The position numbers and the translations under genes are program-made. Source: Streptomyces sp. XY006 (GTDB lineage Bacteria; Actinomycetota; Actinomycetes; Streptomycetales; Streptomycetaceae). From it: a stretch of DNA of 64,000 bases. The stretch's first letter is position 1. Each line of letters opens with the position of its first letter. The DNA lies in assembly GCF_002237655.1 (NCBI RefSeq), contig NZ_NOKT01000011.1:1-64000 (forward strand). Direction: 5' to 3'. The notes below the pieces were generated by a model, which saw only the letters and a program-made list of their open reading frames with translations, was not told the origin of the DNA and did no database searches. Below, piece after piece: positions 56,986-64,000 of the stretch.

Positions 56986-58980
56986 GTGAGTCGGGGGGAT
57001 CGGGCATTACGTCACACCGCGTACGCCCTCGCGGGCCTGGGCACGGCGGGCTGCGTGGCGACGGTGCCGGTGCACCACTGGATGGCCGAGCGCGTCGCCG
57101 TGACGCCCCTGTACTGGTCCGACCTCGTCCTCGGCACGGTCTGGCCGCTGGTGGGAGCCGTCATCGCCCGGGGCCGCCCGCGCAATCCCGTGTGCTGGCT
57201 GATGCTGCTGCCCGCGATGATCGGGCCGTACCACCTGCTGGCCTACTACGCCGGCTACAGCCGTCTCGTCGCCGAACGCCCCCTCCCCGGGTGGGAGGTG
57301 GGCGCCTGGATCGGCTGCTGGGGCTTCGTCGGCTACTGGTTCGCGACGCCCTTGGTGCCGCTGCTCTTCCCGCACGGCCGTGCCGGGACGACGCCCCGCC
57401 GGGTGTGCGCCTCGGCCGTCGTCGCGATCGCGTCGATCGGCACGCTGGCCGCCATGCTGCGGCCCAGCGGCACCGATCCCGTCCAGCAGGTCCCGAATCC
57501 TCTCGGGATCGCCGGCTGGGAGTGGCTGCACACGGTGATGTTCATGTGTGCCGTGACGACCATGCTCGGCGGCTCCTGCGCGGCTGCCGTGTTCCTCGTC
57601 CTGCGGACGCGCGCCGCCACCGGTGTCGAGCGGGCGCAGCTGCAGTGGCTGATGCTGGGCGGGCTGCTGATGGCGGTCTCCTTCCTCTCCTTCCTGTTGG
57701 ACGACGCCGAGCAGCCGGCCCCGATCGGCGATCTCGTCATGCTGGTGGGGCTGCTCGGCCCGCCGGCGAGCGTCGCGGTCGCCATGCTGCGGCACAGGCT
57801 GTTCGACGTGGAGCTGGTCCTCGGCCGCGCCATCGTCCTCACCGTCCTCAGCGCTGTCGTCCTGGGCGTGTACGCGGCGGTCGTCGCCGGCGCGGACCTG
57901 ATCGCGCCCGGGTCACTGGCGGGGACGTGCCTGATCGCCTGCACCGCGCTGCTCGCCGCCAACGGCCGCGGGGCGGTCCAGGCAGCCGTGGACCGCACAC
58001 TGTTCGGGCATCGCCACGACCCGTACGCCGTGGTCGCGCAGGTCGGACGCCGGGTCGCCCCGGCCGGAGAACCGGCCGAGGCGCTGCAGCACCTCGTCGA
58101 CGCGCTGCGGCACGCCCTGCGTCTGCCCTACGTCGCCTTCGAGGGCACCGCCGTGGCGGCGGTCTCCGGGAGCCCCGCGGCAGGCGCGGCCCGGCGGGCC
58201 TTCCCCTGCCGGGCCCTGGGTCGCGAGCTCGGTGTGCTGCACGTGGGGCGGCGCGGTGTCAACGACCCATGGACGGCGAAGGAGCAGGCCGCCGTCGAAG
58301 AGGTCGCGGACCGCGCCGGAACCCTCGCCTACGCCGCCGCTCTGGTCGAGGACATCGCCCGCAGCCGGGCCCGCATCCTGTCCGTGCGCGAGGAGGAGCG
58401 CCGACGGCTGCGCGCCGACCTCCATGACGGCATCGGCCCCTCACTGGCCGGTACGGCCCACCAGCTCGACACCCTCGCCCGGCGCGTCGACGATCCCGAA
58501 CTCGCCCGCTGCGTCAGGACGCTCCGGGACAGGCTCCGCACCACCGTCACCGATCTGCGCACGGTGGTCCAGGGACTCCGGCCCGCCGTCCTCGACCAGC
58601 TCGGACTTCCCGGGGCCCTGCGGGAACTGCTCGCCGGTTACGACACGCCGGCCTGCCACTGCAGCGTCGACGGCGCCTGCCACAGCCTGCCGGCCGCCGT
58701 CGAGGTCGCCGCGTACGCCATCGCCGGCGAGGCGGTCGCCAACGCCGTTCGCCACAGTGCCGCCAGCCGCCTGGAACTCACCGCCCGTATGGAGGACACC
58801 GTCTTGATCCTGACGATCCGCGACAACGGATGCGGTATTCCGCCCCGGCACCGGGCGGGGGTGGGACTGCGCAGCATGAAGGAACGCGCGGCCGAGGTCG
58901 GAGGCCGCCTGGAGGTGACGACCGGACCCGGCGGCGGCACCGTCGTGCGGGCCGGCCTGCCGGCGGGTGAGCAACGGTGA
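56986..58980 (+). CDS. Membrane-bound NarL-type sensor histidine kinase
   Basis: About 664 residues from the GTG at 56986. The N-terminal sensor part (about 8-330) has several hydrophobic segments, including YWFATPLVPLLFP and GDLVMLVGLLGPPASVAV. A GAF-like region follows (about 340-440), then HisKA_3 with EEERRRLRADLHDGIGPSLAG (phospho-His near 478) and a GHKL ATPase with N box EAVANAVRHSA and DNGCGIP. A TTA codon at 57007-57009 lies near the start. A GTG at 56980 is also possible. The gene's last codons are part of a 44-bp repeat leading to the regulator gene. Confidence 0.82.
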   Translation: MSRGDRALRHTAYALAGLGTAGCVATVPVHHWMAERVAVTPLYWSDLVLGTVWPLVGAVIARGRPRNPVCWLMLLPAMIGPYHLLAYYAGYSRLVAERPLPGWEVGAWIGCWGFVGYWFATPLVPLLFPHGRAGTTPRRVCASAVVAIASIGTLAAMLRPSGTDPVQQVPNPLGIAGWEWLHTVMFMCAVTTMLGGSCAAAVFLVLRTRAATGVERAQLQWLMLGGLLMAVSFLSFLLDDAEQPAPIGDLVMLVGLLGPPASVAVAMLRHRLFDVELVLGRAIVLTVLSAVVLGVYAAVVAGADLIAPGSLAGTCLIACTALLAANGRGAVQAAVDRTLFGHRHDPYAVVAQVGRRVAPAGEPAEALQHLVDALRHALRLPYVAFEGTAVAAVSGSPAAGAARRAFPCRALGRELGVLHVGRRGVNDPWTAKEQAAVEEVADRAGTLAYAAALVEDIARSRARILSVREEERRRLRADLHDGIGPSLAGTAHQLDTLARRVDDPELARCVRTLRDRLRTTVTDLRTVVQGLRPAVLDQLGLPGALRELLAGYDTPACHCSVDGACHSLPAAVEVAAYAIAGEAVANAVRHSAASRLELTARMEDTVLILTIRDNGCGIPPRHRAGVGLRSMKERAAEVGGRLEVTTGPGGGTVVRAGLPAGEQR

Positions 58981-59082
58981 GCGTCCTCGTCCCGGCCGGA
59001 CTGCCGGTGGGTGAGCAACGGTGAGCGCCCTCGTCCCGGCCGGACTGCCGGCGGGTGAGCAAGGGTGAGCCTCCCCGTCACC
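58951..59082 (+). repeat. Three tandem 44-bp repeats spanning the kinase-regulator junction
   Basis: Units start at 58951, 58995 and 59039 with exact 44-bp period. The first unit encodes the kinase C-terminus, and the third contains the GTG of the regulator. Each unit has CAA(C/G)GGTGAGC, where TGA and GTG overlap as GTGA, so the junction itself has been triplicated. Confidence 0.9.
58977..59068 (+). other. Two 15-codon mini-ORFs chained by GTGA overlaps
   Basis: Within the repeats, GTG 58977 to TGA 59024 reads MSVLVPAGLPVGEQR, and GTG 59021 to TGA 59068 reads MSALVPAGLPAGEQG. Both copy the kinase C-terminus (AGLPAGEQR). Each stop overlaps the next start, so ribosomes could pass from kinase to regulator by repeated re-initiation. 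Whether the peptides matter or only relay coupling is unknown. Confidence 0.5.
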
Positions 59083-59779
59083 GTCCTCGTCGTCGACGAC
59101 CACCCCGTCTTCCGGGCGGGCATGGCCACCGTCCTGGCCGATCTCCCCGATGTCTCGGTCGTGGGCGAGGCGTGCGACGGCGCGGAAGCCGTCAGCGCCG
59201 CGGCGCGGCTGCGGCCCGCGGTCGTCCTCATGGACCTGCGGATGCCGAACGTCAACGGCCTGGAGGCGACCGCCCGGATCACCACGGCCCATCCGGACGT
59301 CGCCGTCCTCATCCTGACGATGGACGAGGACGACGACTCGGTCTTCGCCGCCCTGCGCGTCGGCGCACGGGGTTACCTGCTCAAGGAGGCGGACGGCACC
59401 GACGTCCACCGGGCCCTGCTCGGTGTCGCCCGCGGCGAGGCGGTCTTCGGACCCCGGATCGCCCAGCGCGTCCTGTCCCACTTCGCCGCGCCGCCCCCCC
59501 GCGCGATCCGCCCTGCCCTTTCCGCACCTGACCGACCGCGAACGCGAGACGCTCGACCTGATCTCCCGCGGCCTGGACAACGCGTCCATCGCCCGTCGCC
59601 TGAACCTCTCCGAGAAGACCGTCCGCAACCGCGTCAGCGACGTCCTGGCGAAACTCCACGCCCGCTCCCGTACCGAGGCGGCGGCACTCGCCCGGGACGC
59701 GGGTCTGGGGCATCCGCGCCCCTCCGGGGAGAAGTCGACGCGGCTCAGCGGGCCAGCAGGTCCCGGATCGTCGCCGTGA
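59065..59779 (+). pseudogene. NarL-family response regulator interrupted by a +1 frameshift in a C7 tract
   Basis: The receiver domain reads well from GTG 59065: VLVVDDHPVFRAGM, VVLMDLRMPNVNG and RGYLLKEADG. After residue about 143 the frame changes at the C7 run 59494-59500. The LuxR-type helix-turn-helix (LTDRERETLDLISRGL, NLSEKTVRNRVSDVLAKL) continues in the next frame to a stop at 59779. With six C the two parts join as one normal-length protein of about 237 residues. Uncorrected reading gives a 308-residue chimera ending at 59991. It may be a sequencing error, a genuine lesion or a slippage-regulated site. It is the partner of the kinase gene upstream. Confidence 0.8.
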
Positions 59780-60623
59780 TCTCGTGCGGGGCCTCCTCGG
59801 CCATGAAGTGTCCGGCCCGGGTCAGCCGGTGGTCCAGGTCCGGTGCCCAGGCCCGCCACACGCCGGCGGCGTCGTATCCCAGGCGCGCGCCCCAGTCCTG
59901 CTGGACGACCGTCACGGGCATGGCCAGTTGCGACCCGGCGTCCAGGTCCGCCTGGTCGTGCGTGACGTCGATGCCCGCCGAGGCCCGGTAGTCGGCGACG
60001 ATCGACGGCACGGCGGCGGCGCTCGCCCGCAGGTACGCGGACCGGATCTCCGGCGGCAGGGCGGCCGGGTCGCCGGCCCAGGCGTCGAGGAACGAGCCGA
60101 AGAACGCGTCCGCGCTGTTGGCGATCATCGTCTCCGGCAGGCCGGGCGGCTGCGCCATGAGGAAGAGGTGGTAGCCGACCGTCGCCGGGACGCCGTGCAG
60201 CACGTTCCACATGTCGAGGGTCGGCACGATGTCGAGGATGCCCAGGTGCGTGATGGTCTCCGGGTGGTCCAGCCCGGCCCGGAAGGCGACCAGGGCGCCC
60301 CGGTCGTGCCCGACGAGGGCGATGTGCTCGTGGCCCAGGGCGGCAGCCAGCTGCACGACGTCGGCGGCCATGGTGCGCTTGGCGTAGACCTCGGGACCGG
60401 TGGCCGCCGGTTTGTCGCTGGCGCCGTAGCCGCGCAGGTCGGGACAGATGACGGTGTGCTCGCCGGCGAGGCGTTCGGCGACGTGCCGCCACATCAGGTG
60501 GGTCTGCGGGAAGCCGTGCAGCAGCACGACCGGGCTGCCGCTGCCGCCGACGGCGGCGGCCAGTTCCACCCCGTCCGCGCCGGGCAGGCGGACGTGGTCG
60601 AAGCCGGGAAGAGTGGGCGTCAT
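59745..60623 (-). CDS. Alpha/beta hydrolase, haloacetate dehalogenase/epoxide hydrolase-like
   Basis: A 292-residue hydrolase. The oxyanion region is HGFPQTHLMWR (about 36-46). The nucleophile elbow is GHDRGA with Asp as nucleophile, as in haloalkane/fluoroacetate dehalogenases and epoxide hydrolases, and the catalytic His is in GHFMAEEAP near the C-terminus. The region VPTLDMWNVL also matches the dehalogenase group. The family's fluoride-binding His-Trp before the FLAQP block reads His-Leu here (YHLFLMAQP), so fluoroacetate is doubtful. It is divergent from the BTAD regulator and overlaps the end of the frameshifted regulator by 35 bp. Confidence 0.85.
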   Translation of the reverse strand: MTPTLPGFDHVRLPGADGVELAAAVGGSGSPVVLLHGFPQTHLMWRHVAERLAGEHTVICPDLRGYGASDKPAATGPEVYAKRTMAADVVQLAAALGHEHIALVGHDRGALVAFRAGLDHPETITHLGILDIVPTLDMWNVLHGVPATVGYHLFLMAQPPGLPETMIANSADAFFGSFLDAWAGDPAALPPEIRSAYLRASAAAVPSIVADYRASAGIDVTHDQADLDAGSQLAMPVTVVQQDWGARLGYDAAGVWRAWAPDLDHRLTRAGHFMAEEAPHEITATIRDLLAR

Positions 60624-60655
60624 GGGGAGCCGTCCTTCTGGGAAGGGAGTGACCG

Positions 60656-60691
60656 GATCAGCCTGGGCGACGCCGATCAGCAGCCGATCAG
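60656..60691. promoter_or_regulatory. SARP-like direct repeats between hydrolase and BTAD regulator genes
   Basis: GCCGATCAG occurs at 60672-60680 and 60683-60691, exactly 11 bp apart, with a third GATCAG at 60656-60661. Eleven-base direct repeats are the classical binding pattern of SARP-family activators. They lie 43-62 bases before the regulator start. Confidence 0.55.
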
Positions 60692-60733
60692 TACGGCTGG
60701 GCGGGGCCCGTCCCGGGCACGGAGGATGGGGGC

Positions 60734-62671
60734 ATGCGAATCGACGTGCTCGGTGCCGTGCGGGCGGTCCACGACGACGGCAGCCCGGTCGGCCTGGGCG
60801 GGCCCCGGCACCGCGAGGTGCTCGCCCGGCTGGTCGCCGCCGAGGGCCGGATGGTCCCGACCGGCACCCTCGTCGACGACCTGTGGACCGATCCGCCGCC
60901 GCGCGCCGTGGGCGCGGTGCGTACGTTCGTCGCCGCGCTGCGCCGTGCCCTCGAACCCGGCCGGCCGCCCCGGGTCCCGCCGGGCGTCCTGGTCACCGAG
61001 GGCCCGGGGTACGCACTGCGGCTGCCGCGTGAGGACGTGGACGTGCACCGCTTCCAGGACACCCTGGCCCGCGCGCGGCGCGACCCCGGCGCCGTCACGG
61101 ATCTCGGCACGGTCCTCGGGGCCTGGCGGGGACCCGCCTACGCCGATGTGACCGGCTCCGCGTGGGCCGAGCGCGAGCGGGCCCGCCTGGAGGAGCTGAG
61201 GCTGGAGGGGGTGGAACTGCGCGCCCGCATCCTCCTCGACTCCGGGGAGGGGGCCGGGCTCGTCTCCGAACTGGGGGCCCACGTCGCCGAGCACCCCTGG
61301 CGGGAGCCGGCCTGGGGGCTGCTCGCCCGTGCCCTGCACCGGGCGGGCCGTCAGGCCGACGCGCTGGCCACCCTCCGCCGCGCCCGCGCGATGCTCGTCG
61401 ACCAGCTCGGACTCGACCCCGGTGCCGACCTCCGGCGCCTGGAGACCGACCTCCTCAACGACGCCGTACCGGGCTCCGTTCCCACGGCGTCGTGGAGCGG
61501 CTCCGGGGTCCGGCTCGGCCCGCGCACCACCGTGGATCTGGCGCGCACCCTCGCGCTGGCCGGTGGCGACGCGCTCGTCCACTCGCGGCGCGACCGGCTC
61601 GCCGCCATCGAGGCGGCGGAGCGCACGGGCGACCTCTTCCTGACCGCCCGGGTCATCGGCGCCTACGACGTGCCGGCCGTCTGGAGCCGGGCCGACGACC
61701 CCGAGCAGTCCCGCGCGGTCGTCGCGGCCGCCCAGCGCACGCTCACCGCGCTCGGCCCCGGCTGCCCCGCCGACCTGGCCGCCCGGCTCCTGGCCACGGT
61801 CGCCGTCGAGAGCCGCAGCGCCGACCTGTCGGACACCGAGCTCGAGCACGCCCGGCAGGCGGCCCGTCAGGCGGAGGCCCTGGCCCGGGACCTGGCCGAT
61901 CCCGCGCTGCTGGCGTTCGCCCTCAACGGGGTGTTCCTGCAGTCCTTCGCCCGCCCCGGCGGCGCGGCGCAACGGGACGGAATCGGCGCCGAGATCCTCG
62001 ACCTGGCCACCCGGCACGAACTGCCGAACTTCGCCGTCCTGGGCCGGCTCGTGCGTCTGCAGTCCGCCTCGGCGCTGGGCGATCTCGACGCCGCGTCCGT
62101 GCACGCCGAGGCAGCGGAACGGCTCGCCGCCCGCACGGAGGCGCCGCTCGTCTCGGTCCTCACCCGATGGTTCCGGGCCCGGGTCGCGGCCACGGGCAGC
62201 ACCGAACCGGGCGGGCCCAGCGCCGCCACGGCGGCTGCCCATTATCGCGCCGCCGAGGACGCCCTCAGGTCAGCCGGCATGCCGGGGCTGCACCGCGGGC
62301 TGTTCCCGCTCGCCCTCCTGGGGCTGCGGCTGCTGCACGACCGGCCCGCGCCCACCGATCCGCGCCTCGACTGGGGCCCGTACCGGCCCTGGGCGCGCCC
62401 GCTGGTGCTGCTCGCCCAGGGCCGGGACGAGCAGGCCCGGGCCGCCCTCGACACCGTGCCCGAGCCCCCGCGCGACCACATGCAGGAGGCACTGTGGTGC
62501 CTGATCGCCCGGGCCGCCGTCCATCTCGGCGAGCGCGGCGTCGCCGCACGCGCCGCTGCCGCCCTGCGCGACGCCCGCGCCGAACACGCGGGCGCCGCCA
62601 GCGGCATGCTCACCCTGGGCCCGGTGGCGCGGTACCTGGCCGAAGCGGAGGCATGCGCCGAGGCGGGGTGA
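60734..62671 (+). CDS. BTAD-domain transcriptional regulator (SARP-type N-terminus)
   Basis: 645 residues. An OmpR-type winged helix is at about 1-95 (LGGPRHREVLARLVAAEGRM, TLVDDLWTD), followed by the bacterial transcriptional activation domain at about 100-245 (RLEELRLEGVELRARILLD). The rest is a helical, TPR-like region without an NB-ARC motif, so this is a medium-size SARP relative of the AfsR kind lacking the ATPase part. GGAGG lies before the ATG. It is divergent from the alpha/beta hydrolase across 110 bp containing 11-bp direct repeats, so it may control itself and that gene. Confidence 0.85.
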   Translation: MRIDVLGAVRAVHDDGSPVGLGGPRHREVLARLVAAEGRMVPTGTLVDDLWTDPPPRAVGAVRTFVAALRRALEPGRPPRVPPGVLVTEGPGYALRLPREDVDVHRFQDTLARARRDPGAVTDLGTVLGAWRGPAYADVTGSAWAERERARLEELRLEGVELRARILLDSGEGAGLVSELGAHVAEHPWREPAWGLLARALHRAGRQADALATLRRARAMLVDQLGLDPGADLRRLETDLLNDAVPGSVPTASWSGSGVRLGPRTTVDLARTLALAGGDALVHSRRDRLAAIEAAERTGDLFLTARVIGAYDVPAVWSRADDPEQSRAVVAAAQRTLTALGPGCPADLAARLLATVAVESRSADLSDTELEHARQAARQAEALARDLADPALLAFALNGVFLQSFARPGGAAQRDGIGAEILDLATRHELPNFAVLGRLVRLQSASALGDLDAASVHAEAAERLAARTEAPLVSVLTRWFRARVAATGSTEPGGPSAATAAAHYRAAEDALRSAGMPGLHRGLFPLALLGLRLLHDRPAPTDPRLDWGPYRPWARPLVLLAQGRDEQARAALDTVPEPPRDHMQEALWCLIARAAVHLGERGVAARAAAALRDARAEHAGAASGMLTLGPVARYLAEAEACAEAG

Positions 62672-62728
62672 GCGTCGCTGTCCGGCTCATCCGCCTGCCC
62701 GGCATCGGTCCCGGCCGGAGGGACACCG

Positions 62729-63412
62729 TCACCGCGCCTGGGACGCGGCGCTCAGCACGGCTCCGTGGACGGCCCGGGCCAGGCGGGAACCCCACACGGA
62801 GCGCGGGCCCGTGAAGGCGTGGACCTCCCGGCCGGGGCCCGTGCGCGCGGCGACGCACACGGCGTCGGTGGGGGTGCCGGAGCAGTCGTAGCCTGCCTCC
62901 AGCAGCGCCTGGACCTTGGCTTCCGTGGCGGTGGCGACCGCGTTGACCAGGGCCGCGTCGGTCAGCGCCACGGGCAGCGCGACGATGATGTTGACGGTGC
63001 CGGGCTCCGCGGATGCGGGCGTGCCCTCGGCGGGAGAGGCGGCCCAGCCCCGCACCCCGAGCCCCGCGGTGACGACCGCCTCCACGCCACCGTCGCACCA
63101 GAGGCCGTACGCCCGGACATCGGCGGCCGTCATCAGCCCCACGCCCGTCCCCCGGGCGCCGGCGTCCCGGGCCAGGCCGGCGAGGTGCCGCTCCGGATCG
63201 GTGCGCCGGTAGCCGTGCGCCACCTGCGCGTTGAGGACCCAGGCGCGTGACCCGATCCCACCGCCGAGCACCGCGCTGCCGATCATCCGCCAGTCGTCCC
63301 CCGCCCGCCACAGCAGACCGTGCAGCCGCTCGCCGTCCTCGACCCGGGAGAGATGCTGTACGCGCAGCAGCCCGGGGGCGGCGGGGTGGGACGGGGGCAG
63401 GACGGTGGTCAC
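62729..63412 (-). CDS. cbiZ: Adenosylcobinamide amidohydrolase (CbiZ family)
   Basis: A 227-residue protein matching CbiZ, which removes the aminopropanol side chain of adenosylcobinamide or related corrinoids during salvage. Recognisable segments are SSAVLGGG-like GSAVLGGGIGSRAWVLNAQV (about 40-60), GVGLMTAADVRAY, a central AVVTAGLGVRGW, NIIVALPVALTDAALVNAV and the C-terminal SGTPTDAVCVAARTG. The GTG at 63412 has AAGGAG with 10-base spacing. No other cobalamin gene or B12 riboswitch is visible nearby. It is convergent with the BTAD regulator, 57 bp away. Confidence 0.82.
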   Translation of the reverse strand: MTTVLPPSHPAAPGLLRVQHLSRVEDGERLHGLLWRAGDDWRMIGSAVLGGGIGSRAWVLNAQVAHGYRRTDPERHLAGLARDAGARGTGVGLMTAADVRAYGLWCDGGVEAVVTAGLGVRGWAASPAEGTPASAEPGTVNIIVALPVALTDAALVNAVATATEAKVQALLEAGYDCSGTPTDAVCVAARTGPGREVHAFTGPRSVWGSRLARAVHGAVLSAASQAR

Positions 63413-63506
63413 CGGGCGGGTACTCCTTGCGGGGCGGGGCCGGATGATCCTATGTCCCACGGTCACAGCCCCGTCCCCGGGCCCGTCGAGGTGCACCCAA
63501 CCCCGG

Positions 63507-64000
63507 TCAGTCGTGCGAGACGACCGCCACGGGCGCCGCGGCGTGATGCAGTACCGCCTGGGTCACCGGACCGATGTGGGTGCCGACCGGCCCGCGACGG
63601 GCCTGCCGGCCCACGACCACCAGCGCCGCCTCCCGCGAGGCCTCGACCAGGTGAGCGCCCGCACCCCCGACCGTGGTCTGCGCCCGCACCTGGACCGCGG
63701 GGAACTTCTCCCGCCACGGCCGCAGTACGTCGCACAGCTCGTGCCGGACCCGGGACGCCTCCTCCGCGCTCACCTCGGGCATGAGGGCGCCGCCGTAGTG
63801 GTAGGGCGGCAGCGTCCAGCCGTGGACGACACGCAGGTCCGCCGCCCGACGGGACGCGGCGTCGAAGGCGAACTCGATGACGGGGCCGCTGGGCTTGTGC
63901 AGGTCGAGGCCGAGCACGACGTCGCCGGGAGGGGCCGCGTCGGCAGCCGGCTCACCGGCCGCGAGCTCGTCCCGTTCGTCGTCGCCGGCCCGTACGAGGA
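63507..64000 (-). CDS. Universal stress protein, C-terminal part (gene continues beyond the window)
   Basis: The visible 164 codons end in a complete second USP domain, with VVVGRQARRGPVGTHIGP as the ATP-binding loop and AVLHHAAAPVAVVSHD at the end. They align closely with the C-terminal half of the USP at 52138 (shared LRPWREK, AVLHH and APVAVV strings), so the two are paralogues and the first domain should lie beyond base 64000. The acidic inter-domain linker (AGDDERDELAAGEPAA) is at the window edge. Its promoter cannot be seen. Confidence 0.88.
   Translation of the reverse strand, partial: LVRAGDDERDELAAGEPAADAAPPGDVVLGLDLHKPSGPVIEFAFDAASRRAADLRVVHGWTLPPYHYGGALMPEVSAEEASRVRHELCDVLRPWREKFPAVQVRAQTTVGGAGAHLVEASREAALVVVGRQARRGPVGTHIGPVTQAVLHHAAAPVAVVSHD

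Noticed and set aside
58951..59082. CRISPR-like array of short repeats.
   Set aside because: The repeats are contiguous without spacers and include coding sequence; the same holds for the 37-bp block at 10163.
59065..59991. An uninterrupted 308-codon response regulator.
   Set aside because: Past residue about 143 the sequence is Arg/Pro-rich with no helix-turn-helix, while the real one continues in the adjacent frame after the C7 tract.

Overview
The window looks like Streptomyces chromosome or a close relative. GC content is very high with strong third-position bias. It contains a conservon, bldA-type TTA codons, a Tat-exported glycoside hydrolase, MmyB-like XRE regulators, a BTAD (SARP-type) regulator and a modular megasynthase. 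I found no tRNA, rRNA, insertion sequence or CRISPR array.

Layout. (1) 1-5678: a conservon operon (tail of cvnA, cvnB, cvnC, cvnD) runs into two cytochromes P450 and an enoyl-CoA hydratase-like gene and ends in a strong hairpin. CvnB carries two fused roadblock domains, cvnC has a TTA codon, and the first P450 lacks the ExxR motif. (2) 5792-14535: an XRE regulator, a large alpha-L-rhamnosidase behind a LacI-like palindrome, an anti-sigma-type ATPase divergent from a PAS-GAF-PP2C phosphatase, and a flavin/F420 redox pair behind two palindromes. (3) 14589-26954: one 4121-residue megasynthase gene on the minus strand, read as FAAL-ACP-KS-AT-KR-ACP-C-A-PCP-C followed by a C-terminal domain resembling cyanobacterial acyl-ACP reductase. 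(4) 27363-35849: a divergent pair of XRE regulators, a GNAT, an Atu4866-family protein, two SDR enzymes, a histone H1-like protein, a 58-residue membrane protein, a spore photoproduct lyase-family radical SAM protein and a secreted serine hydrolase. (5) 35943-42041: five proteins without signal peptides, with beta-trefoil-like, FG-GAP, NHL and possibly aerolysin-like modules, bounded on the left by a 17-bp-stem hairpin. (6) 42443-45997: three secreted peptidoglycan-binding or hydrolysing proteins. (7) 46102-56124: a dormancy/hypoxia block with an orphan DevR-like regulator, DoxX, flavodoxin, a PatA-like acyltransferase/acyl-CoA synthetase, PPK2, a universal stress protein, flavohemoprotein and oleate hydratase. 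A recurrent palindrome GGGCCG-NN-CGGCCC lies about 85-120 bp upstream of six of these start codons. (8) 56134-64000: a membrane protein, a two-component pair with a triplicated 44-bp junction and a frameshifted regulator, an alpha/beta hydrolase divergent from a BTAD regulator, a CbiZ-type amidohydrolase and a partial universal stress protein.

Working together. Region 7 can be read as one oxygen/energy-stress regulon under the DevR-like protein. Region 3 is potentially a single-gene pathway that joins a fatty acid, one malonyl extender and one amino acid and may release the product reductively. Regions 1 and 2 are signalling and secondary redox metabolism. Functions are inferred from family resemblance and motifs read by eye; no database search was run.
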